Below are positions 35,611-42,375 of a stretch of 60,126 nt of DNA, one piece after another (position 1 is the first letter of the stretch; each line of letters starts with the position of its first letter). This DNA comes from Gammaproteobacteria bacterium (GTDB taxonomy: Bacteria > Pseudomonadota > Gammaproteobacteria > Pseudomonadales > Azotimanducaceae). The position numbers and the translations under genes were made by a program. Location of the stretch: NCBI GenBank assembly GCA_028824555.1, contig JAPPDJ010000169.1, positions 1 to 60,126 on the forward strand, written 5' to 3'. The notes beneath the pieces are model-generated. The model was not told the DNA's origin. It did no database searches and worked only from the letters and a program-made list of their open reading frames with translations.

Positions 35611-36279
35611 ATGAAGTATGCACATCGCGCCTTCGTCGCGGGCGCGGCGACGATCCTGGCGGCGGTCGGTACGGCCAACGAGTCCATCGATGGCGGATGG
35701 CGCGGGACCCTCGTGACCGGCGCGGGCACGGAACTGTCCGTGGACCTCGTGATCCGCAGCGCAGGCGATGGCTACGGCGCCTACCTCGACGGCCGCCAGC
35801 GGCCTGCCGTCTCGGGCGGGCGGGCAAGTGACGTGAACGTGTCCGACGGAGTGGTTCGCGTGGCGTTCGATGCGCTGGGTGCGGTGTTCGAAGGTGCCTT
35901 CGCCGGCCACAGCCTCGCCGGGCATTGGCGCCAGCCAGGAACGGATTTGCCGCTGACGCTGGTCGCCTACCCGCGGCCGGCACCCGGACCCGACGAGATC
36001 GAGCGCTTCGCCGGCATCTGGTCGGCCAGTATTGACGGGCTTCCGATTGAGTTGCGTTTCGAGGTGGATGAACTCGGCGAACTCGTATGCGCCATCACTG
36101 TCGTTCCGGAGGATTTCACGTTCAGCGCAGGCCTCGTTGCCGTCGACGGAGCGAGCATGCGACTCGAAGCGCCTAGGCTCGGCGTCATGACTGCATCGGT
36201 GATCGGCGACGCGATGACCGCCGAATTGCGCGCCTCTGGTGGCGGGGTTTCCTTCCGGGCGACGCGAGGCCGCCGCTGA
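35611..36279 (+). CDS. Secreted protein of unknown function
   Basis: 222 aa from ATG 35611. Signal peptide about 1-22. Two similar beta-rich halves follow, each starting with a WxGxL- or WxASI-like strand (GGWRGTLVTGAGTELSVDL at about 28; AGIWSASIDGLPIELRFEV at about 133). This two-fold pattern resembles the lipocalin-like companion domain found with some serine hydrolases. FEGAFAGHSLAGHWRQPG (about 92-109) fits a regenerated-substrate-type domain. The divergent serine hydrolase supports a joint role, but no function is proven. Confidence 0.7.
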   Translation: MKYAHRAFVAGAATILAAVGTANESIDGGWRGTLVTGAGTELSVDLVIRSAGDGYGAYLDGRQRPAVSGGRASDVNVSDGVVRVAFDALGAVFEGAFAGHSLAGHWRQPGTDLPLTLVAYPRPAPGPDEIERFAGIWSASIDGLPIELRFEVDELGELVCAITVVPEDFTFSAGLVAVDGASMRLEAPRLGVMTASVIGDAMTAELRASGGGVSFRATRGRR

Positions 36280-36550
36280 GAATGCTCTGCTTGAGTCCGC
36301 TTCGCTGGTGTTGGTCCGTGACGGCTGGGCGTCTCGCCCTCCCTGCGCGCCGACAGGCGTTTTGCGGCAACGCGGCCCAAGGATTTGAACTTGTGGTTTT
36401 TTCGCACCACGCCGGCCGCCTTCCCATTCTGATCTCTTTGCGCACCTGTCGGCGCGTGGGAGGGCGAGACGCCCTCCCCCCAGAGGAGCCGCCTTGATCA
36501 GAGGTTCCTAAGGAATGGCCGGCAAGCCTAGGACTTCCCGATTCACCAAC
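36280..36550. repeat. P1 repeats, inverted pair
   Basis: P1 units at about 36323-36345 (in the gcgtctcgccctccctgcgcgccgacaggcg form) and about 36440-36480 (ctgtcggcgcgtgggagggcgagacgccctcc). The two face each other and would form a long stem. Nothing coding is seen. Confidence 0.6.
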
Positions 36551-36947
36551 CTATTCGTCCTACGGTCGCGTGCGCGATTCCTACGCCGCCGCCGGGGCCG
36601 TAGGGCAGCTGCTGAGCGAGGGCGCATTGCGCGGCGAATCGAGGCTGACGGTCAGGTGATCGACCCGAACGCCCTTGTCGGGAGGGGATTGCAACCACAT
36701 CCTCCGGCCGGCGAGGCAGCCGCCGTTGGTGTACGAAATGTCCGCGGGAGTGTAGGACGAAGTGTTGGCGTGTCGGGTTTGGCCGGTGCGAGCCCTCCCG
36801 ACGAGATCGTACAAGTCGATCACGTGACCGTCAGCCTTCGGTGCGCCGTGCATCACGGCTCGTCGGCTAACCCTACGGCCCCAACGCCAGCGTCGGAAAA
36901 TCGCATAGGACTGTAGGAAGAGACTCTGTGTGTCGGGTCGGCAGCTC
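36551..36947. repeat. Island repeat, inverted copy joined to a direct copy
   Basis: 36551-36745 reads as the reverse complement of the island repeat: ctattcgtcctacggtcgcg, later ggcgaatcgaggctgacggt and cctccggccggcgaggcagc. From about 36752 the forward orientation begins with the end module (gtaggacgaagtgttggcgt, then gtcgggtttggc). A direct copy follows at 36790-36947: ccctcccgacgagatcgtac, cgtgcatcacggctcgtcgg and the end tgtgtgtcgggtcggcagct (36928-36947). The pair could fold into a large hairpin. Confidence 0.7.
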
Positions 36948-37017
36948 CTTCGCGCACGGCCGCTTCCCAGTTCCGTCACGCAAATCTGCGGTACAACTCG
37001 TCGAGCCTTCGGCAGTC

Positions 37018-37599
37018 TCACGGCCCCGCTCTGGTGAAATCCACGGTCCCGTGACTCCGCACGATCGCCATCTCCAATTCGGTACTCTGTTCGCAAAATA
37101 CGATCAGGTTGCTCTGGCGCAAATCGCGGGCACTTGGGACTCGCAGCCCGTCTGCGCCCAAGAACGCACATGCCTCGGCAACCTCCTGTGAACGGGGATA
37201 CTCCTGCTGCCTTCTCAAGTAGGTGAGCCGCCCGTACCCCTCTGTCGCGAGACCAATCTCCGCCAACGCGTCAAGGCTGGGGAAGTTCATCACTGCCTTG
37301 AGCGAGACCGATAGCTCAAAAAGCTCGTAGCGCACCTTGGAAGGTGGAAAAGGCTGTCCCTGGTAGAGATGGAATCGACGTTGTGCGACGGCACCGTCCC
37401 TGGTCTCTGAGGTGTAAAGCACGTCTAGGGTCCCGTCGTCCCAGCGTCCCCCAGGGCGCCCGCACGCGAGGGGATCCTGGCCGGTGCGTACCGATCGCCA
37501 CACAATCGCTTCGAACGGAACCGCCGGCACCGTCTCGAGTGCGTCGAGCAGCGACTGATCCCGAATGGCGCCAAGGTTGTTGCGCCTTCGCCTCGTCAT
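37018..37599 (-). CDS. RES-domain toxin
   Basis: 193 aa. The RES core is at about 33-80: VWRSVRTGQDPL, GGRWDDGTLDVLYTSE and a following helix AVAQRRFHLYQ. By family, such toxins deplete NAD+ and are held by an Xre/DUF2384 antitoxin, which is encoded directly upstream. The conserved Arg residues (R35, R52) and Tyr (Y62) are present. The helix position where most RES proteins carry Glu (as in xxLEVLVHL) appears to be Gln (Q73) by my manual alignment. If the alignment is right, activity may be weakened. The start ATG overlaps the antitoxin stop by one base (TGATG). Confidence 0.82.
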   Translation of the reverse strand: MTRRRRNNLGAIRDQSLLDALETVPAVPFEAIVWRSVRTGQDPLACGRPGGRWDDGTLDVLYTSETRDGAVAQRRFHLYQGQPFPPSKVRYELFELSVSLKAVMNFPSLDALAEIGLATEGYGRLTYLRRQQEYPRSQEVAEACAFLGADGLRVPSARDLRQSNLIVFCEQSTELEMAIVRSHGTVDFTRAGP

Positions 37600-37949
37600 C
37601 AGAGGTATGCGTCGGCGTCCAGTCGATCAAGCACCGCAATGACCTCTTCGGTGCGTTGGTCGTGGATGAGGTCGATGGCTCGTTCGCCCTCCAGTTGCGG
37701 GTGCCTCGCATACAACCACGCTCGCACCTCCTCATGTCCGTAGTACTCGCCCAGTCTCATCACGACGTACGACAGGTCAGACATGATCAACTGTGTCCGG
37801 GGATGAGGCGACTTCTTGCCGCTGCCCCATCGAGAAACGGTCGCCTTCGACACGCCGGTGAAGTTGGCGATGTCGGTACCCTTCAAGCCGCCCGCTTCTT
37901 GCAGGTGCTCGAGAAACTGCACCACCGGCTTCGCACTTGCCTGACTCAT
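37599..37949 (-). CDS. Xre/MbcA/ParS-type antitoxin (DUF2384)
   Basis: 116 aa from ATG 37949 with a purine-rich gggagg just upstream. The helix-turn-helix (about 21-48, GTDIANFTGVSKATVSRWGSG) leads into a C-terminal toxin-binding domain (about 72-116) ending HPQLEGERAIDLIHDQRT then EEVIAVLDRLD, typical of DUF2384. It represses its own operon and binds the RES protein in known systems. Its start overlaps the stop of a third ORF (ATGA). Confidence 0.88.
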   Translation of the reverse strand: MSQASAKPVVQFLEHLQEAGGLKGTDIANFTGVSKATVSRWGSGKKSPHPRTQLIMSDLSYVVMRLGEYYGHEEVRAWLYARHPQLEGERAIDLIHDQRTEEVIAVLDRLDADAYL

Positions 37950-38185
37950 GCCTCCCCCCCTCGACGCTTGGCGATCGGGGCTCTTCCCCGCACGGGTGGC
38001 AAGGGCGACGGCCGCGACATTTCCGCCAATATCTCGTACATTTCGCCCATCTGGTCCATGTGCTTCCTCGACTTCGCCAGCGCCTTGTCGACCGATGGCT
38101 TCCCTGTCTTCACGGGCGCCGAAACCGGCGTTCTCGGCCCCAGAGGCACCTTTGCACTCGCGACGACCCAGCATTTCTGTTTCAT
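37946..38185 (-). CDS. Small hypothetical protein in the RES-Xre operon
   Basis: 79 aa from ATG 38185 (ATG 38215 or 38197 would add 10 or 4 residues). It overlaps the antitoxin start by four bases (ATGA), the same tight coupling seen between the other two genes. The sequence is basic and proline-rich, with one amphipathic helix (KPSVDKALAKSRKHMDQMGE, then MYEILAEM). No domain is recognised. It could be a third component or a translated leader. Support is the overlap and the uninterrupted frame; it may still be spurious. Confidence 0.45.
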   Translation of the reverse strand: MKQKCWVVASAKVPLGPRTPVSAPVKTGKPSVDKALAKSRKHMDQMGEMYEILAEMSRPSPLPPVRGRAPIAKRRGGEA

Positions 38186-38204
38186 CCAGCCTAGCATGTG
38201 AAAC
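38179..38204. promoter_or_regulatory. Candidate operator of the RES-Xre operon
   Basis: Inverted repeat gtttca (38179-38184) and tgaaac (38199-38204) separated by 14 bases, in the leader of the operon and overlapping the possible start of the small ORF. Position and symmetry fit Xre autorepression. Confidence 0.45.
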
Positions 38205-38261
38205 GAAAACATCAAGCGCCAGCGGCCGAGCGGCTTCAGCGCCCTGACACGTTGAAGTCGG

Positions 38262-38528
38262 TCACGCCTGACCGCTCGTTTCAGGGAGGGTGAAGAAAGC
38301 GGCGCGGAGTTCTTCCTGTGGAGTGAACCGGCTTGCTTGGCGGTAGATTGCCGAGATCGTGCCGATGGCCAACGGGTCGGTCACTGGCGCGATCAAGACC
38401 TCCCGGCGGCCTTCGTCCGTCTCGCGCACGAACTTCGCGTGGCTTCCCTTCATCGACTCCACTTTGAACCCGAATCCGTGCAAGGCCTGAATGAGCTGTC
38501 GAGACGAAAACCGTCTCAAGCGCGGCAT
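38262..38528 (-). CDS. hicA: HicA-family mRNA interferase toxin
   Basis: 88 aa from ATG 38528, overlapping the hicB stop (TGATG). The fold shows the HicA double-stranded-RNA-binding pattern: FSSRQLIQALHGFGFKVESM, then KGSHAKFVRETDEGR with catalytic H30, then EVLIAPVTDPLAIGTISAIY. In most HicA proteins the PVT segment is PVH/PxH; only that secondary His is replaced. It is somewhat long (usual 60-85) because of an extra C-terminal tail. It cleaves mRNA during stress in known systems. Confidence 0.88.
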   Translation of the reverse strand: MPRLRRFSSRQLIQALHGFGFKVESMKGSHAKFVRETDEGRREVLIAPVTDPLAIGTISAIYRQASRFTPQEELRAAFFTLPETSGQA

Positions 38529-39043
38529 CAGCCTGCTGCCATCGTGGTTTCCAGGCTGACGGACAGTCGTGGCGATGGTGCGATGCCAAGCGCGGTTGGA
38601 TCTTCCCCTTCGAAGTAAAGCCCAATTGCCTCGCGGAGGTTCTGCAAGGCTTCGTCCACCGTTGCGCCCTGGCTCACGATTGGGAACTCGAGGCATTCGG
38701 CGACGTAGAAGCCTTCGCTCTCGACCATGACTGCATGGATCAGGTCGCGAACAGCGGCGCGGCCCTCCCTCTCGGAGCCTTCCACCGAAGGCGCTGGTTC
38801 TTGGATGGGCCGGTACTCTTCGCAGATGCGGTACATGCCTCGTCCGGCGCGCTCGAAATATGGCCAGCGATGGGCGTGGTGCTTCGGTGCATCGACGCAG
38901 CATCGGCTCGCAACATGCGTCCGGACGGACCTTTCGTTCAGGTTCGGCAACGCTGCGACGATCTCCGCCAAGCGGAAAATGCCGTCGGGACGACGAGCGC
39001 AGATTCGCTGTGCGGTGGCGAGGACTACGTCGTGAATCGGCAT
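38528..39043 (-). CDS. hicB: HicB-like antitoxin with extra N-terminal winged-helix-like domain
   Basis: 171 aa. The C-terminal half (about 100-171) is the HicB fold: AVMVESEGFYVAECLEFPIV, then SQGATVDEALQNLREAIGLY. The first 80 residues are an added domain: FRLAEIVAALPNLNERSVRT, HVASRCCVDAPKHHAHRWPY, FERAGRGMYRI. This pattern resembles a winged-helix module often found attached to restriction or defence proteins. Ordinary HicB proteins lack it and place a ribbon-helix-helix or HTH at the C-terminus, which is absent here, so DNA binding may have moved to the N-terminus. Gene order is antitoxin first. Confidence 0.85.
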   Translation of the reverse strand: MPIHDVVLATAQRICARRPDGIFRLAEIVAALPNLNERSVRTHVASRCCVDAPKHHAHRWPYFERAGRGMYRICEEYRPIQEPAPSVEGSEREGRAAVRDLIHAVMVESEGFYVAECLEFPIVSQGATVDEALQNLREAIGLYFEGEDPTALGIAPSPRLSVSLETTMAAG

Positions 39044-39055
39044 CGGTGCATCCCC

Positions 39056-39089
39056 GATGTGAAAAATGATTGTTCAAGTATTACACATC
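39056..39089. promoter_or_regulatory. Candidate hicBA operator
   Basis: gatgtg (39056-39061) and cacatc (39084-39089) form an inverted repeat spanning 34 bases, 12 bases upstream of the hicB start codon. The AT-rich centre could hold the promoter. It is likely to be the autoregulatory site by position. Confidence 0.45.
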
Positions 39090-39599
39090 GTGAAGGCGTG
39101 GCCGGCGGGATGCCTCTCCCGAGGAAATCTTTGCGTACCAACGGTGGCGGCCCGCCGGCCGGAGCGTGCGGTTGCAAGTCCTTCCCGACGACGTTGTGCA
39201 GGTCGATTCGCCTGACCGCCAGCCTCCGTTCGCCGTGCATCACGTCCTCGTTCGTCCGATGCCTTGCGGCCCCAAGCGCCGCCCGCGTAGGAAATCGCGC
39301 ACACGACCGTAGGACGAGATGTTTGTGTGTCGGGTTTGCCAGCTACGTCCGCCGTATAAATAAAGGTCTGTAAATCATATAGTTACGACGCATGGTGTCC
39401 CGGCAAACTACGCACACGCTGCCTCCATTCAATGCCCGGCTAGCGGCGCACGTACTCGGTAACAAACGGAAATCTCTCGCTACAGTTTTCTGCTGGCGGT
39501 TAGGGTCAGATGGTGCTATAGGTCGGGACGTGTTGCGGGCATTCGCCCGGACCGGGCGACCCCGTTGGCACATGGGATAACCACAATGGGGAGACACCA
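39090..39599. repeat. Island repeat, full direct copy (about 39147-39345), then AT-rich gap
   Basis: The best-preserved copy: cgccggccggagcgtgcgg (39153-39171), cttcccgacgacgttgtgca (39181-39200), ccgttcgccgtgcatcacg (39226-39244), ccgcgtaggaaatcgcgcac (39283-39302), gaccgtaggacgagatgttt (39305-39324) and the end gtgtgtcgggtttgccagct (39325-39344). The following 250 bases are AT-richer with a [17 protein letters not shown] at 39355-39364 and no gene. The small membrane-protein gene begins after a ggggag ribosome site at 39588-39593. Confidence 0.7.
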
Positions 39600-39941
39600 A
39601 TGGCAACGAGAATCATCGTTGGCCTGACCGTCATCGCAGCGATTGTGCAGGGGCTGTGGCCGGGCATTGTGCCGGAAAACATCCTGCCTCTGGCGATCGT
39701 CGTTCTCGGACTCGTCTACGGGGTCATGTGCCTCGATGCCGAAGATGCGACGGCATACCTCGCCGTCGCCATCGCGGTTGGCGGGGCAGCGGCGACGGAT
39801 GTCCTCGGGAACATCCATTTCATAGGCGGCTTCCTCGACGCCATCCTCGACCAGATCAGCGTGGCGCTGTTCGGCGGGGTCGTGTCCGTACTGGCGATTC
39901 GGACCTGGAACCGGGTCATGCCGTCGTCCGACGGGGATTGA
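39600..39941 (+). CDS. Small multi-helix membrane protein
   Basis: 113 aa from ATG 39600 with ggggag 6 bases upstream. Four hydrophobic segments (about 4-22, 27-45, 52-70 and 84-100) cover nearly the whole protein, with a short polar tail. I do not recognise a family; a structural or holin-like role is possible. It is isolated, with spacers of about 250 bases on both sides. Confidence 0.65.
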   Translation: MATRIIVGLTVIAAIVQGLWPGIVPENILPLAIVVLGLVYGVMCLDAEDATAYLAVAIAVGGAAATDVLGNIHFIGGFLDAILDQISVALFGGVVSVLAIRTWNRVMPSSDGD

Positions 39942-39990
39942 CGATAGGGTTCCTTTGAGCCGGTCTCCGAACCGGCCACCGAGGCAATAG

Positions 39991-40045
39991 GCCCGCGGGG
40001 CCAACCAGCTCCCGCGGGCATTCAAAAACCTCGCGTCCGCGAGGC
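39991..40045. terminator. Double hairpin downstream of the membrane-protein gene
   Basis: gcccgcggg (39991-39999) pairs with cccgcgggc (40011-40019), followed by attcaaaaa, then cctcgcg-tcc-gcgagg (about 40029-40044) and gggttggtttt. This could stop transcription on either strand. No long T-run follows either stem, so it may only be a weak terminator. Confidence 0.4.
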
Positions 40046-40183
40046 GGGTTGGTTTTGGTGCGTCGAGTTGTCCCTTCGGCATCGCGCAAGTCGCACGCTC
40101 CCGATGCAGTAACGCCGCCAAATGGCATGTTGGATTCCGGAGGCTGAATGGCATCCACACCGCCACGGCCAGTTCCCGCGGCG

Positions 40184-40429
40184 TCAGCGACTGCGTGCTT
40201 CGCGCCACTTACGATTGAGACGCGTCCAGATTTCCCGGTAATCGGGCGCCGGCGGTTCCCGTGCAGCCAGCACCTTGTGTCCGTCCGGTCGGGCCTCAAG
40301 AATCTGGTGTGCACCGAGGCAGGCACGATAGATCGCTTCGCCCCGGTCTGGCCCCACGAACGGGGCCTCCTCGCGGCGTGCGGCGCCGGTCAAGCGTGCG
40401 AGCCTTTCGGCAAGGGGCAGTTCCTCCAT
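40184..40429 (-). CDS. Small hypothetical protein
   Basis: 81 aa from ATG 40429 (ATG 40441 adds four residues). Acidic N-terminal helix (MEELPLAERLARLTGAARRE) and a basic C-terminal helix (DYREIWTRLNRKWREARSR). No domain recognised and no clear ribosome site. Reported because the helical pattern and absence of a better gene on the other strand make it plausible. Confidence 0.4.
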   Translation of the reverse strand: MEELPLAERLARLTGAARREEAPFVGPDRGEAIYRACLGAHQILEARPDGHKVLAAREPPAPDYREIWTRLNRKWREARSR

Positions 40430-40582
40430 GCCGGTTAGCATAGCCGGTAGAAGTGGTCGATGGCGAAGCTGCCCGCGTCGCGGGCGTTAGTCAACGCGGA
40501 GCCGCGCTCAAGACGCGGTCTGACCCCCGAGCTTTTGCGCCCCCCGCCCTTGCTGGGCTGTGGGGGCGCAAAGGCGTGGCCT

Positions 40583-41728
40583 TTAGGAAGCCTTTTCGAG
40601 GATGTGGATGCCGCAGGCGCTGCCGAGGCCGATTACGTGGGTGAGGCCGATGCGGGCGCCTTCCACTTGTCGTTCGCCGGCTTCGCCGCGCAGGTGCGTC
40701 GAGACTTCGTAGATGTTGGCGATGCCGGTGGCGCCCAAGGGGTGCCCCTTGGAGAGCAGGCCGCCGGATACGTTCACCGGAATCTTGCCGCCGAGTTCTA
40801 CCTCGCCATCGTCGATCATCCGGCCGGCTTCGCCGTCGGGGCAGAGGCCCAGGTTCTCGTAGTGCAGGATTTCGGCGGTGGCGAAGCAGTCGTGGAGCTC
40901 GATGAGGTCCACGTCTTCTGGGCCGACGCCGGCCATCTCATACGCCTGCTTGGCCGCGAGCCTGGTGCAGGTGTTCACGTCTGGCATCACGAGGTCGCGC
41001 TCTTGCCACGGGTCTGAGGTAAGCACGCTCGCCCGCACCTTGATGGCGCGGTTCATGAGGCCGAGTTCCCGCGCCTTGCTTTCCGAGGCGATCACTGCCG
41101 CGGCCGAGCCGTCTACGTTCACCGAGCACATGAGCTTGGTGTTCGGGTAGGAGATCATCTCGGCGTTCATCACCGTCTCGAGCGGAGTCTCGATCTGGTA
41201 CATGGCCTTCGGGTTCATGGTGGCGTGGTGGTGGTTCTTCACCGACACCTTGGCGAACTGCTCGAAGGTGGTGCCGTGCTTGCGGGAGTGCTCCATGCCG
41301 GCTTCCGCGAACACGGCGGGCATGGTGCCGGAGCCGAGCAGGCCCTCCTTCGGGATGCCGGTGGCGCCACCGCCGCCGCCGAGCAAGCCCTTGCCCATCT
41401 GTTCCACGCCCACGGCGAGCACCACGTCGTAGAGCCCGGCCTTCACCGAGGCCCAAGCCTCGCGAAAGGCGGTGGCGCCGGTGGCGCAGGCGTTGGAGAC
41501 GTTGATGACCGGAACGCCCGTCTGGCCGATCTCCTGCAGGATGCGCTGGCCGACCATGCCGCTGGCCTGGCCCAGATTGCCGCAGTACAGCGCCTGCATG
41601 TCCTGGATCTTGAGGCCGCAGTCGTCGAGCGCCAAGAGCGCCGCTTCCGAGCCAATTTGCGGGACGGTCTTCTCCGGAAACCGTCCGAACTTGATCATGT
41701 CCACGCCGATTACGTATGCATCGGTCAT
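40583..41728 (-). CDS. Thiolase-superfamily acetyl-CoA acyltransferase (SCPx-like)
   Basis: 381 aa. The catalytic Cys is C81 in VSNACATGATA, with the HDCFA motif (His, about 289) and GHPLGATG (His, about 336) completing the active site. Sequence type is the non-condensing/SCP-x-like thiolase branch, which commonly pairs with a DUF35 protein as here (the partner's gene is 75 bases upstream on the same strand). The pair probably acts in degradation or remodelling of an acyl-CoA with a long or cyclic side chain; the substrate is unknown. Confidence 0.93.
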   Translation of the reverse strand: MTDAYVIGVDMIKFGRFPEKTVPQIGSEAALLALDDCGLKIQDMQALYCGNLGQASGMVGQRILQEIGQTGVPVINVSNACATGATAFREAWASVKAGLYDVVLAVGVEQMGKGLLGGGGGATGIPKEGLLGSGTMPAVFAEAGMEHSRKHGTTFEQFAKVSVKNHHHATMNPKAMYQIETPLETVMNAEMISYPNTKLMCSVNVDGSAAAVIASESKARELGLMNRAIKVRASVLTSDPWQERDLVMPDVNTCTRLAAKQAYEMAGVGPEDVDLIELHDCFATAEILHYENLGLCPDGEAGRMIDDGEVELGGKIPVNVSGGLLSKGHPLGATGIANIYEVSTHLRGEAGERQVEGARIGLTHVIGLGSACGIHILEKAS

Positions 41729-41803
41729 TTGCGCCCTCCTTGGCCCGTTTGTGCTTGCCCTAGGTGTTCGATTGGCTCCCCCTGAAGCCGTCAGGATCGA
41801 CCG

Positions 41804-42217
41804 CTAACGCGGCTGGAAAAAGTACGAAAGGTACGAGTTGCCGTCCCGATCTTTGCGACCCAGTGCGTCGTCATAGACGACTTCGACCGGCATTCCGAAT
41901 GGGATCTTGTCCGGCTCTGGTTCGACGTTGATCAGGTTGCCCTTGACGGTGCCGCCGCCTTCGAGATCGACGATCGCGGAGACGTAAGGCACTTCGATGC
42001 CCGGGAACGAGCGATGCACGATGCAGTAGGAATAGAGCTCGCCCTGGTTGGAAAGCTGCACCTCCTCCATGCCGCCCCGCGCCCCGCACTTCGAGCAGTT
42101 GTCCCGCTCGCCGAGGAACACGGCGCCACACGAAGAGCACTTGCAGCCTTGCAGATAGGGCTTGCCGTTCTCCGGGATCTTGAGGTATCCCACTGCCGGC
42201 AACGGCTTGTCCGCCAT
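41804..42217 (-). CDS. DUF35 OB-fold acyl-CoA-associated zinc-ribbon protein
   Basis: 137 aa. The zinc ribbon is C25-x-C27-x2-C30 and C40-x2-C43 (CKCSSC and CSKC). The OB-fold half has GELYSYCIVHRSFPGIEVPY then VSAIVDLEGGG. DUF35 proteins form complexes with thiolases or aldolase-like enzymes, binding the acyl-CoA. It is first in an operon with the downstream thiolase gene. Confidence 0.93.
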   Translation of the reverse strand: MADKPLPAVGYLKIPENGKPYLQGCKCSSCGAVFLGERDNCSKCGARGGMEEVQLSNQGELYSYCIVHRSFPGIEVPYVSAIVDLEGGGTVKGNLINVEPEPDKIPFGMPVEVVYDDALGRKDRDGNSYLSYFFQPR

Positions 42218-42375
42218 CCGTCCTTTTCTCCCCCAAACCGAAGTTCGGAGAATGGCGGTTTGCGGGGGCGCGTGTCAAATCGGGGATTTGGGCAGCCGAC
42301 TTCTCCACGCGTGGTTATCGGTGGCGCGTTGGCCTATAGTCGGGGGTTGACTGCAATCACCTTCGGGAGGGAGCG

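Noticed and set aside
36928-37191. 87-aa plus-strand open frame
   Set aside because: Antisense to the RES toxin 3' end and starting inside an island repeat; no family.
31231-39346. Integron cassette array with attC sites
   Set aside because: The gene-repeat alternation suggests it, but I find no GTTRRRY/RYYYAAC core pairs at constant places and no integrase gene; the conserved end differs from attC.
31231-39346. Diversity-generating retroelement template/variable repeats
   Set aside because: No reverse transcriptase and no adenine-specific variation between the copies; the copies are not inside genes.
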